Positions 1-10,764 of a DNA stretch of 64,000 nt are shown here, piece by piece. Made by a program: the position numbers and the translations under genes. Source of the DNA: Diospyros lotus (Eukaryota > Streptophyta > Magnoliopsida > Ericales > Ebenaceae); contig NC_068346.1 of NCBI RefSeq assembly GCF_014633365.1, forward strand, positions 14,467,030-14,531,029, given 5' to 3'. Each line of letters begins with the position of its first letter. Position 1 is the first letter of the stretch. The notes beneath the pieces are model-generated. The model ran no database searches, was not told the DNA's origin, and worked only from the letters and a program-made list of their open reading frames with translations.

Positions 1-835
1 ATTTCTCAAACTTATTTAATGATATTAATGTTAGTAGAGGGAAATGAATATTATTTTTAATTTTATTTCATTATTAATTCAAATAAAAGTTTATAAAATA
101 TTATATTAGTAGTGAAAAATTATGTTCTTATTTTGATTTTAATTTGTAATATGTTTAAAAAAATATTAGTTTAATTTTTACTAATATTAATGTTAGTAAA
201 AATTATTACGATATGTTTAAATGTAATTTTTATTTATTTTAGAGTATCATGAAAGTTATATTTATATTTGTTTAAATAATTTAAAATTTTAAATTTCTTA
301 AATAATTTATTTTTTAATTATTTAGCGACGGAATTAACTATTTAGCGACGGAATTTTTCGTCGCTAAATAAATTTAATTTTTTTTATTTTTTAATGACTG
401 GGTAATCCTGTCGCTAAATTTTAATTTTTTATTTTTTAACTACTGGTGTGACCTCGTCGTTAAATTTTATATTTTTTTTAATTTATTTTTATTTTTTAGC
501 GACGATTATGACCCGTCGCTAAATTTTACATTTTTTATTTTTTATTTTTTAGCGACGGGGGTTATCCCGTCGTTAAATTTTTAATTTTTTTTATTTTTTA
601 GCAATGAGATTATCTCATCTCTAAATTTTATATTTTTTATTTTTTATTTTTAGCGATGGGTATGACTCGTCTCTAAATTTTAACTTTTTATTTTTTAGTG
701 ATGGGTCTTTCCATCATTAATTAATTTTTTTAAAAAAATATTAGGGACGAAATTTCCATCACTATCCATCGCTAATTAGCGACGTAATAATTCTGTCACT
801 AAATTCTGTTGCTAAAAATTATTTTTCTTGTAGTG
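1..835. mobile_element. CACTA (En/Spm) DNA transposon end with subterminal repeats
   Basis: The segment ends at 835 with CTTGTAGTG, whose complement begins CACTACAAGAAAAAT, the usual terminal inverted repeat of plant CACTA transposons. Inside it, from about 320 to 820, are many direct and inverted copies of a short motif, TTTAGCGACGG or GTCGCTAAA, spaced 40-70 bp apart and more decayed copies such as TTTAGTGATGG. Dense subterminal repeats of this kind are transposase-binding sites in CACTA elements. The three bases after the end (TTT, 836-838) may be one side of the 3-bp target duplication; the other side lies outside the window. No transposase reading frame is visible, so this is the tip of a larger or a non-autonomous element. 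Confidence 0.75.
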
Positions 836-838
836 TTT

Positions 839-1530
839 GCATACTGTCTATGATCTCATATCTTGTCGGAACATGGGATGATAGAAAGACCATATTGCAT
901 AGAATCGTAGTAAAATGTTCACTCTACTCACTTCACATTTAATTAGGTACTCATAACATATTGCTATATGTTACTCATGATTTATGAGAATTAATAATAG
1001 ATTATTCTCGTTGTCAATTTAATTGTGAACTCAGAAAATCACACCTACTAATAAATCACTTTTAAGAGAAGAAGGATAAATTAGTAATTTTGGCGCATTT
1101 ATTTATTAGAATAAATAAGAATAATTAAATAAATTTATTATGAATAAAATTATTAATATTATTTGTAATTGGACTAGGTTTAATGCTAGCACATTGAACC
1201 TGGCCCAAAAGTACCCTAGGGTTTCAATGGATTCCTATAAATAGAACCATAAACCTGAATCAAGGTAACAAGAAATCAGAAAAAAAAATTTAGAAAATTT
1301 CTTTTTCTTCTCTCAAGATGATCTTGGATTAAAGGTGATTTTGGGTAGACCAACTTGGCATCCTATACATGGAGGATTTTATAGCGGGTGACTTTGCAGT
1401 GAAATTAGATTTTGTCAAAATGTATTCTTCCATTTCATTATTTGTTTTGTAAATTGTAAAATTTTGAAAAACGTGATATCTGAAAAATAATTTTTATTCC
1501 ACTGCGCATAATTAGATCTAAATTTCTTAT
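839..1530 (+). mobile_element. LTR of a decayed Ty1/copia-type element
   Basis: This stretch sits directly upstream of a tRNA-Met primer-binding site (1533-1544) and holds a TATA box (TATAAATA, 1236-1243) at a plausible distance for an LTR promoter. The left edge cannot be set from the sequence: it is placed just after the CACTA end for convenience. The element it belongs to is probably the one whose gag remains at 5.29-5.94 kb. Confidence 0.45.
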
Positions 1531-1532
1531 AG

Positions 1533-1544
1533 TGGTATCAGAGC
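1533..1544 (+). other. Primer-binding site, initiator tRNA-Met type
   Basis: TGGTATCAGAGC is the standard plant retrotransposon primer-binding site, complementary to the 3' end of initiator tRNA-Met. It fixes the orientation of the element as plus and the end of its 5' LTR close to 1530. Confidence 0.8.
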
Positions 1545-3265
1545 TATTGTTTTTCAATTTTACAATTTCTATTATATGATTCTTGGATATAATCGATGTT
1601 TTTGTTGAAAATCAAAAGGGAATTGTTGAATTAAATCTGAACACAACGCGGGTTGGCGGGCCATGGATCAAATCTGTCGCACTGTGATTCTGATGAGTGT
1701 TGCCTGCGGCACCATAGATTCAATTCGATGTTGCAAGGCAGCACTGTCAGACATGAGCAGGCATTGAAGATCAAATTTAGGGTGCTGGGCGGCACCATCA
1801 TCCTCATTTAGGTGATGTTGGGTAACATCGTCATCGTCGTTGTTGATGGAGAATAAGGCGCTGGTAGGCAACACCTGTCGTTGTCGCCATAGAAGGTGAC
1901 CAGTGGGGGGTCGCTAGGCGGCTCCAGTGAACGACACTAGATCGACAGAGGCACCATCGCACAAGGAGGCACCATCGCACAAGGAGGCATCATTTACACA
2001 TATGACGTTGCCTAGGCCCGTATCTACCCTAGGTAGCATGTGCACACACGTGTGTTGGACTTGCGTCTGCCCTAGGCAGCATGTATGCGCACGATGTGGG
2101 CAAGGCCAGCAATCACAGTTGGTGAGATGCGCACACACGCCTCGGGTTGAGACGAGCTTCGTTCTTGCCTGCTTTAGCAGGCCACGACATGGCCTGACGT
2201 GGAATGGGCCGCTATGTGCGGCTATTTTTGCACGCGCGCATGATAGCCTGGGCACGCGCAAGGCACGTCGCTTCGTGCAAGTGTGCCAACTCGCATGTGT
2301 GCTTGTGTTATACCTCCTCCTGCTCGAATCTTCTTAGCCTGGCATATTTTTTTGGCACTATTTTTTTTTTAAATAGTGTTTTAAAAAACATCAAGGACTT
2401 AGGACACTACATGGATGATGTATGTGTTAGTCATTTTATTTGACGGTTTGCTTGTTGGGTTTCGTCGTTTTTCTCGACGGTTGTAATAAAATTTTAGATT
2501 TTGATTTCATTGTAAAAGTAGTTTATATTGAGTGTAAAGCGAGGGATGGATTTACTATGATCGAGGCATGACTTGGAATTAATGCATGGATTGCAAAAGG
2601 ATCAAGGAAATGAAGCCCCTATGTAAAAGGGTTATGCTTGTAATAGTTATAGGCGTTTCTTTTTGGGCACTCATGAAAGCACCTTGCAATTCCAATAGCT
2701 AGAATTGCGCATAGTATGCATATTTGAGTTTATGACCATATCGACTATTTTATGTAATATTTTATGTATATAGTGGATGTATGTAAAATTGTTACATGTG
2801 AAAAGTGAGACCTAATAATTAAAGACCGAAAATCTCTCATAGTTATAAAATTAAATTGTAACTGATTAAATCTTAAGAGTTAATTTAATTAGGGCCCACC
2901 ATCACTGTAGAAATTGGGATATTTTAATTTGTGTGTTAATTGGCTATGAAAACATAGGAGTTGCATATTAGTTAAAATATTTGAATTTCTATATAACATT
3001 TGATGTGAGAGGAATGCACAAATATCATGACTCGAGAATCTATAATGTGAGAGAATCAATATTTAATTGTACAAACTTGTCAAGGTAATGGTATGATTTA
3101 GCCATGTCCAATTACTAAGAATCTATAATGTGAGGTTTATTGGATTGGAAGCTGAAGCAAAAAATTTGGGTCGTACATGCGATGTACTGGATAAGAATTG
3201 TCCACTTATTAAAATTATTATTCTAAAAATCTATTATGTGATGAGTAATAAGTTTAATAAGAATT
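1545..3265 (+). other. Retrotransposon leader, including a GC-rich island
   Basis: No convincing gene is present. From 1545 to 1660 the DNA is AT-rich leader. From about 1660 to 2340 it becomes much richer in G and C, with many GCACACACG-like and GGCACCATCG-like short repeats (GGAGGCACCATCGCACAA occurs twice near 1950-1985). Open frames here overlap on both strands and have no recognisable domain. From 2340 to 3265 it returns to AT-rich leader-like sequence. The GC-rich part may be a captured segment or an unrelated insertion; neither can be shown. Confidence 0.35.
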
Positions 3266-3271
3266 CAAATA

Positions 3272-5239
3272 TAACAATCTCGCTCCCAGAGTCCTCACGA
3301 CCAAGGAAACCGAGAGGGAGCGTTCAAAAGAATGGATACATAATAAAATTCAATTAAGAACATACACTCCATTAACACAAAATAATAAAGGCCATAACCA
3401 TTTTTCCATTCAAGCCAAAATAAACATCATTTTTTACATCTAGTTAGGCTTTCTAAGAAAATATACATCAAGCCCTATTGATAAAAATGCAACCACTAGC
3501 ATGGCGCAAAACAACTGACATCCCAAGACCTTTGGTTTAGGAGAGTTTTGTACACATCTACCCCAAAACAAGAATAAATCATAAGACCCAGCAAGTATAA
3601 TATGAAAAGACATTAGGCATGAAACAATATAATTCAATATTTTGATAGATTCATTGCACATGAAACAACTGACCATACACAATGCCTATCTCATGCACCA
3701 ATGAATAAATACAAATCAACTCTTTGAAATCACATATCTCATACCACATAACCATCGACCTTTGGGGCCCATTGGCTCAATCCAAGACTTATGCTTACAA
3801 CCACATACAGATCTTGGAGCCCATTAGCTCAACCCAAGGTCATGGACATATCATACACCACGAGATCTTTGGGGCCCTTCAATTCAACCAAATGTTTATG
3901 CTTTCATACAACATACGACCATTAGGCCCGTTAGATCAACCCAAAGCCTTGGCACACATATAACATATATAACACAACATATGAAGTCATACACATAAAA
4001 TGCATCCCAATTCATAAGCCCCATATAGCCTAACATTAGCTTGTTATAATGCTCATGCATGCTCGTTCATCCCCAAAAAACATGGGTACATGTACCCAAG
4101 ATGAGGAGTCAAAAATAGAACATTCAAGAAATAACTAAATTTTGGAAGTAAAAAAATAGAAGAACCGGTCAACAATTGCCAACAGATTGGTCGACGGTTG
4201 CCTCTCTTAAAGACAATCAGTCGACAGCCCCCAGCCATTTGTCGACTGGAAAAACGTTTGGGGGCAAACAGTCGATAGTTCCCAAGCCATTTATCGACCT
4301 ACAAAACGTTTTGCAACTCAAAATAGAGCATCAACATGCAAGCTTGTCAAAAATCCTTTCATGATCTAGATCATACCAAGAAGTACATCATTCCCAATGA
4401 ATTATAGGGTGGAACAAACCCTATTTGAAGTTCCAAAAGGTTCCAACCAAAGCCATCAAGAGTCAAGGGAGATTTACAATCATATCTACATAGACATGTT
4501 TCAAGAACCTTTATTTCAAAATAGGGAGTTTTGATTGATAAATCACAAAGATATTTTGCTTCAAGAGTGAGAGAGCTAAAGGAGAGATTAGAACCTGCCT
4601 TACTATGCTTCTCCTTTGATTTAAACTTGAAGAAGCTACCACAAAAGAGACAAACTTGCACTCCAAAGCTCAAAACAGAGAAACCAGACAGCAAATAGGA
4701 AAAATAAAGAAACACAACTCCTACTAGCACTCTCCACCCTCCATGGAGCCTCTATGATCAATGGGAAAGAAGGATAAAAGAAGAAGACTTGAAGAACCCT
4801 AGCTTCGTTTCTCTCACAATGGGCCAACTCTCACTCTCTTAACCCTTCTCTCTTTTTACTTCCATGCTCTACATACATGTATAGAATATCTAAAATATCA
4901 CCACTTAATCCATATATATACTAATACCACAAATTCCAAATATATATATATATATATACACCTTGCAATTTGGCATCACCCCACACCCCACCAAATCTAT
5001 TTTGACTTTTCCATATTTCCGCTTTAATTGCCTTTTCCTTTGCCTTGACTTATTTCAATCTCCTTTGCTTCTTTCTCAAGCATTTGACTATTTAACATGG
5101 ACTTGCTCTCTTTGCTTAGCCATTCCACCACACCTAGCAACACATATATAATCATAAAAATTTATTCGATTAAAGTAAAAATTCAACCCACATATCAATA
5201 TTACCCCGATGACCTAACCCCGCTAATGGGTCGTTACAC
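3272..5239 (-). mobile_element. Solo-LTR-like insertion, antisense, with target duplication
   Basis: On the minus strand the segment starts TGTAACGACCC, the typical start of many plant gypsy LTRs. It is flanked by CAAAT(A) on both sides (3266-3271 and 5240-5245), which fits a 5-bp target duplication. The far end, TAACAATCTCGC on the plus strand, has lost the expected first bases. No coding region is visible between the ends, so it reads as a solo LTR. It carries tandem repeats (3745-3960) and a cluster of GTCGAC motifs (4160-4300). Confidence 0.55.
3745..3960. repeat. Imperfect tandem repeat, about 70-bp unit
   Basis: Three to four diverged units each contain a form of CTTTGGGGCCCATTGGCTC followed by a CAA-rich tail and an ATAC-rich spacer. 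They lie inside the solo-LTR-like insertion. Confidence 0.6.
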
Positions 5240-5289
5240 CAAATACCCATTGGAATTCATACCAATGTGAATCCTTTAATGAGTAAGGA

Positions 5290-5945
5290 ATTTGAAAAAT
5301 TTAGTGGGAGGTACTATTTAATTTAAATATCAAAATCAGATAATTAAGAAAAATAAGATATCTAATAATTTATTTTTTTATAGATATATCTAATGGCTTC
5401 TATTAATCCATTTGTAAAAAATACTTGACACTAATCACTTAACTGGACCAAATTTCAATGATTAGCTTTGAAATTTGAAAATTATTTTCAATTTGGATAG
5501 GATCACTTATGTCTTGGATGTGCCTGTTCCTACGCCAACGGCTAGATAGATTACTCAAGAGGAGTAGGATACACTTAATAAGTGATAAGATGATGATCTC
5601 ATCACTAAGAGTTATATCCTTGCCTTTATGGGTAGCAAATTGTAGCGTTAACATGAAAAGATGTTTGATGCTCATACTATGATTAGTTACTTGCAAGAGT
5701 TGTAAGGTGAATAAAGTTGGACGACCAGATATGAGATATCAAAGGTAATCATTAGGGAAAAAATGACCCTAGGAGGATCGGTTAGAGAACATGTTCTCAA
5801 AATGACATCCCTAATTGAAAAATTAAAGAATTTGGAGATTGAGCTTAATGTTGACCTTCAAATTGATTTAATTATTTAATCTTTTCTAGATTCATGGGAG
5901 TTTTATTTCAAACTTCTATATCATTGAGAAATTTATATTTTGATT
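5290..5945 (+). pseudogene. Ty1/copia gag (UBN2-like) remnant
   Basis: The plus-strand translation shows EKFSGRYYLI near 5295 and, from about 5770, TLGGSVREHVLKMTSLIEKL followed by KNLEIELNVDLQI. These match the conserved blocks of plant copia gag polyproteins, where the second block lies in the UBN2 domain. The frame is broken by stops and frameshifts. It is likely the gag of the element whose LTR and primer-binding site lie at 0.84-1.54 kb, separated from them by the solo LTR at 3272-5239. It stops abruptly near 5945, where other repeat DNA begins. Confidence 0.65.
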
Positions 5946-5959
5946 TATGAAAAAAAAAA

Positions 5960-7920
5960 TAAAAAATATATTTTTAGTTTATTGATGATTTCCAAAACAT
6001 TGTATAAAAGTTCTTTTATATATGTAGATTAGAAAATCCCAAACTCATATATTTATGTATGTCTTTCAAAATCAGTAAGTATTGGTTTCAGTTAATCAAG
6101 GAGTATGAAGCTTATAAAAATATTTTTCTTTAAATTGAAAAACTTCAGACTTATATATTCTTATATTCTTCAAAATAGAAATACATGGTTTTGTAATGAT
6201 CGAGGTTGATATAAAATGATTGAGAAAATATTTTGAAAGTTCGGCTAAGTATAAAAGCCCTTTTGATAAACTTAGTATATATATATATATATATTTGAAT
6301 CTTTAGAAGGCAAAGTATTTAAACAATCCTTTAAATCTTCTTCACTTGCCTTCGATCAAATACAATCTTTATTAATTAAATATTACTTAGTATATTTTTT
6401 AGTATATTCATGTATTTAATCAAGTTTTATAAAAAGCTACTCGAGTATGTGTTATCTGAAATCTATATCTTCAAAACTATAATCGAGTATGGTATAATCA
6501 AGTACTTTTGTAGCATGTAAAATTTGAGCATATTTTTAGTTGAGTATTCCTTTGTGTGTGTTTCAAATCAATCGATTAAATGCTTTAACAAATCCTTCTT
6601 TCAATCGACTATTAAGTTTTCATACTTGAGTATTTTATGCAAACTTTATGTATTTCAAAAATCAATAGAGTAAGGATGTTTTTAATCGAGTACCAATTAT
6701 TTGTACTTGAGTATATGTTTCTGCTAGTCGAGGGAGCCTACCTAAATAGTCAAGTGCTTAAAGCAAAATTTCTATGGCTTGTGAGTCAATCAAGTAATGA
6801 TTTTGTCTTACTCAAGTAAGACTTATCTATAATCGATTACGAGAAATGTCCAATCGAGTATGCGTTTCATTAGTCGAGTAGCTATAAGAGTTAGTCAAGT
6901 AACTAACATTTGATTTCAAATTTTATAATCGTTACTCTAAAAGCAAACAAAGAACAGTTGTGATCGTAAGGGCTTTGTTTGCTTATTCCTTTGTGTCTAA
7001 TTGTGGTCTCTTATAAAAGAATGTTAGATTATATTTACGCAAGTGTGATTAATGCTTCCCATATATATTATGCATATATTTATAACTAATTTGACCATTA
7101 ATGGTTATATCAAAGAAACTATAAGTTGCGCAGGTCTCAATACTAAATCCAACCATCAAACTTTTATTTAAGGCTAAGGTGCGTGATCTATCAAGCTGCT
7201 ATTGAGCCATCAAGAAAGCCTATGCTATTAACATAGTTGCTGGTGCTTATGCTAAAACAACATAGAGCAAATCCTTTCACAACAAGCTATATTCTCTTGA
7301 GCCAATGCTTGAAGTGAGCGTTCTTCATATTTATCCTTCTTCACTTCAAAGCAACTATCTCGTGAGATTACATGTATATATTTCTAGACCAAGTAGGATT
7401 AAGAGAGTTGAGTGATTTATTCATTCATTCTTTCGAACTCCCTTTTGTTCAAGGGAATAGTGATATCATTGTATCATCTTATATTTTTTCTTGAGAAATC
7501 TTTACACATGCTCTGTGTAAACTTGTAAAGGTTATGCCTGCACCTTGAAAGGCAATGTATTGGTTGTGGTTAAGCCTCTTATGAAAAAGCCTCATGTAAT
7601 GGTGGTTACTACTTAGCTTGTGAAAAACGAAAGTTCTTACTTAGCCTGTTAAAAGTAGAAGTCACTGTTCAGCATGTAAAAGCGGGGGTTTTTACTTAGC
7701 CCGTTAAAAATGAAGATTATAGTTGAACCTGTAAAAATTATTATTCTTAGTGGATGTTTTCAAAATTCTTAACGAGGAGTTAAGGTAATAGATTAAGTAG
7801 TTAGTTGAACCATTCTAAATTCATTGTGTTTATGGTGCTTATTTTTGTAGTTTCTGTTTTAATTGCATTATTCTTATTTCTCATAAAAATGTTTTTCATG
7901 TATCAGCTCATCTCACTACA
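5960..7920 (+). mobile_element. LTR-like repeat with clustered TCGAGTA motifs
   Basis: This non-coding stretch begins with TAGTTTATTGATGATTTCC, which resembles the start of the LTR-like element at 44571 (TATTAGTTTTGATGATG). It also shares with that element a later run of short sentences built on TTGAACC(T/C)GTAAAAATT and on a GGAGTTAAGG / GTAGTGGATTA block. From 6430 to 6910 it carries at least a dozen copies of (A/T)TCGAGTA or its decayed form TCAAGTA. Boundaries are approximate and no target duplication was found. Confidence 0.4.
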
Positions 7921-8154
7921 TTTCTTTTGAACTATTATTCCAATGATATCTTGGTTGGAATTATCTTAAAAATTACATTCTCTTACATCTAAAAGAAATG
8001 AAGTGCAATGACTCACACCTAAAAGGGAGTGAATTGAGTTTATAAAAAATTATAAAAAAAACTTAATTCTTTTAATGTAAAATAAACAACTATTGTGATT
8101 TAAATAGAATGATCTATATGAACAGCAAAAGAAATGAAATAGAAAGTGAAACTG
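7921..8154. other. LTR-fragment junction, no gene
   Basis: The sequence holds AAAAGGGAGTGAATTGAG near 8020, a form of the GGGGGTGAATTGG signature found near the start of the elements at 47119 and 61392. It is probably a short fragment of a related LTR. Nothing coding is seen. Confidence 0.3.
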
Positions 8155-9420
8155 TGAGACCCCTACATGGATACCCCAACTAAGCCGAAGAATCCGAATG
8201 AGAGCCTCACGAGGGATAAAGAAAACAGAATAGAAATCACCATAACCTGCCATGCATGCTCAACTAGGATTATCCATACTCATGCATAAAAAACAGATGC
8301 AGAAGCATAACTCACATCCTAGGCATGCATATAAAAAATAAGCGGTTATTGGGTTACATAGTGTATATACATATACACATACAAAAAAACCATGCCAAGC
8401 ACTCAAGTGCTAAACATCCATGGCATAACATCACAAGAAACACACCAACTAGGATCTACTAGGACTGCCTTGTACACCACCTATCGGGATAACTCAAGAT
8501 GCTAGCCTCGCCCCCATACTTAGCTTTACGTTTATCTGGAATGAAGAGAAGCAAGAGTGAGTCACAAGACTCAGCAAACATATAAGGAAGGAAAGGCTGG
8601 TAAGAGTATGAATAAACCACACCCAAGTGCAAAACTCATGCAAAGCATGACAATCAATCATCCATCCCATGTCCATGAATCACGTGACAAATATATATAT
8701 ATATATATATTAAAAACGCTGCATAATAAAATATGCACATACTGGTCCTTGGAACCCACATAAGACACATGACACCCAAGTCCCTATCACTACCCTGAAA
8801 GACAGTTGTACCTGAATCTCGAGTCGAAGCTCACTCGGGTAGGAGCGACCAACAGCTGTCTTTGTAACTGGAACCGAAGCTCGCTCAGCACGCTAAAACG
8901 TCTGACAAACATCCACACACCTACACGGTGCCAGTAACCATGCAATGCACAAATATAATGCAGTGGCATATGAGCATAAACAATAATACATAGCCCCCAT
9001 AAGCCATGCATCAAGCCTTGCTCGCCCATATAGGAAATCACATATGATGTCGTGCTCATGTCTAAATATGATGCAGAGGCATAATGAGCATAAACGATGA
9101 TACATAGCTCCCATAAGCCATGTGTCAAGCCTTGCTCGCCCCAATAGGAAGACACATATAATGCATTATGCCCATGGTCAAGAACACAAGTCTCATGGGA
9201 ACCCCCAAATATATATCTCTCAGTCATGCATGCTTTTAAATGAATAACACAATGAGATGACCTCAATAAAGAACCCGATAACCAACCCCATAACAATGCC
9301 TAGGCTGGGAACCACCCCACTAAGCCTAGTTTCATTCCACAAGGAGAGAAGAGCGCGAACAAACCATCTTGAACCACGACGATGACTCAATACTCACAAC
9401 TATACTGGCCAATATTTAAG
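8155..9420 (-). mobile_element. Antisense gypsy-type LTR fragment
   Basis: It starts TGTGAGACCCC, comparable to the TGTAACACCTC and TGTAACGCCC ends of the LTRs at 16229 and 22209, and has the same style of internal GAGCAT-rich short repeats. A direct duplication lies at 8945-9150. The right boundary is not defined; the DNA turns into gypsy pol remnant by 9590. No coding potential is seen. Confidence 0.4.
8945..9150. repeat. Tandem duplication, about 110-bp unit
   Basis: Two copies share ATGAGCATAAACAATAATAC or ATGAGCATAAACGATGATAC, then CCCATAAGCCATG and CAAGCCTTGCTCGCCC, with a few substitutions. Confidence 0.75.
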
Positions 9421-9589
9421 CTTAACCTCGAAAAGTCAATTTACAATATCAAACCATTTGTAGAATAAAGGTGACCATTCTCTCCATGCCTTTGTCATAA
9501 CACCATTTATTTTACTCGTAGGCCCTGGACAGTATACCCACTGTAAGCCTCTTTCCAGTTCATGTTTATGTTAGCCTAGCTGATGTGAA

Positions 9590-9785
9590 TGGTAAAGATG
9601 CAAAGGTAAGGGTTGTCTAAGAGCATATAAGTCTTGGGCCAATTACTCATTTAAGGACTAAACAATTTCGAAAGGAACTTGAGTTATTTATTGGGAAGAC
9701 TCCAGCCCATTTGGAAGAGTTATAATTCAAAGTGAAGGAGTTAAAGCCCAAACTAATCACATTACTTGTTTGCTTGGAAGCCTAA
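9590..9785 (+). pseudogene. Ty3/gypsy pol C-terminal remnant
   Basis: A plus-strand frame reads SLGPITHLRTKQFRKELELF at about 9630-9690 and goes on to KVKELKPKLITLL after one stop. It resembles the GPITRxRAKxF tail found after the integrase in plant gypsy polyproteins. It lies just upstream of an LTR that is followed by a primer-binding site and gag, so it belongs to a different copy than the gag downstream. Identification rests on this one block. Confidence 0.5.
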
Positions 9786-9889
9786 GACTAGAATGCAACA
9801 TAGGCACTCCATGATCAAAACCAAGCAATCAGCCCATTTGTCAGGCCTAAATCTTTCCAACAAGCTCAAGTCTCATAACTGATATCAAG

Positions 9890-10436
9890 CATGATGTCAC
9901 CCTTCATTGTTTGAGAGTGTTTTGTCTTTTATGTATTATTGTGTTTTATCATCATGATTCTTTCCTTTGTCAAAAGTGGCATGATGATGTTTTTCTTTAT
10001 GCTTTTAGTTTGTCTTTTATCATCATTAGCCCCCTTTTTGTCAAAAGAGGCAATCATGATTCCCTTTGTCAAAAATGGCATGATGATATTTTACATTATG
10101 CTTTTGGTTTGTCTATTATCATCCTTGGCCCTCTTTTGTCAAAAGATGCAATGATGTTTATTTTTAATTATTAAGTTTGTCTTTAAGACTAGTATTTATA
10201 TGTGTGATCTTGTAATGTTTTAGCATGAACATTTTTATGAAAAAAGTGCAGAGAGTTTTTTAATCATAATTCTCATCTAAGCAATTCATTTGTTTAGTGA
10301 AAAATTTACTTGATTCTTATCACTCTTCCTTCTTCCATCTTAGAGTGTGGTGAATCAAAGTTAGTATTTTCTTGTTTGTGGCGAACTTTCTTATCAAACG
10401 AGGGGTGCTAGTATTTTTTTTTGTATTTCGGGCACA
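9890..10436 (+). mobile_element. Ty3/gypsy LTR between pol end and PBS/gag
   Basis: Its right end (GGGCACATCA) sits a few bases before a tRNA-Met primer-binding site at 10443. The left end is not certain. Between 9930 and 10165 it carries three to four tandem units of about 80 bp built around CTTTTGTCAAAAGNGGCA and ATGATGAT. No coding region was recognised. Confidence 0.55.
9930..10165. repeat. Tandem repeat inside gypsy LTR
   Basis: Units contain TTTGTCAAAA(G/A)(T/A)GGCA, ATGATGAT and TTTGTCTTTTATCATCAT in the same order, with substitutions and small indels. Confidence 0.65.
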
Positions 10437-10442
10437 TCATAT

Positions 10443-10454
10443 TGGTATCAGAGC
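10443..10454 (+). other. Primer-binding site, initiator tRNA-Met type
   Basis: TGGTATCAGAGC followed by CTAGG lies between the LTR end and the gag start codon at 10469. This is the standard arrangement of a plant LTR retrotransposon. Confidence 0.85.
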
Positions 10455-10468
10455 CTAGGTTCTAATCA

Positions 10469-10764
10469 TGGCTGAAGAAGATGCACCAAGAGGGCTTTCA
10501 TTGGAACAAGCTCAAATCCTGGGTCTCCAACGAAGACAAGAAGAGATGATGAAGCAACTTACTCGTTTGACTTAAGCATTTGAGAGGATGGGAGTTCAAC
10601 CTCCTCCACAACAGCAACACGTTCCTCGAGCACCAAGAAGGGTCATCCATGAAGATGAGGGCGAAGGAGATGAAACTGGAGATGAAGACAGCATGGTTGA
10701 ACAACCATGGCAAAGGGGGCAACAAAGAGATCCAGGAAACAACATCAAGATGAAGAATTCTAGG
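10469..10764 (+). pseudogene. Ty3/gypsy gag N-terminal remnant
   Basis: The frame opens with MAEEDAPRGLSLEQAQILGL 15 bases after the primer-binding site and contains a glutamate/glutamine-rich segment and RAPRRVIHEDEGEGD. A stop codon at about 10573 breaks it. The capsid core and zinc knuckle are missing: after about 300 bp the sequence passes straight into protease, so most of gag has been deleted. Confidence 0.6.

Noticed and set aside
1533..1544. tRNA gene remnants at TGGTATCAGAGC sites
   Set aside because: These 12-base matches are primer-binding sites next to LTR ends; no cloverleaf can be drawn around them.
8790..9296. 168-codon minus-strand open frame
   Set aside because: It covers a tandem duplication in an LTR fragment and has no domain; the repeated peptide only mirrors the DNA duplication.
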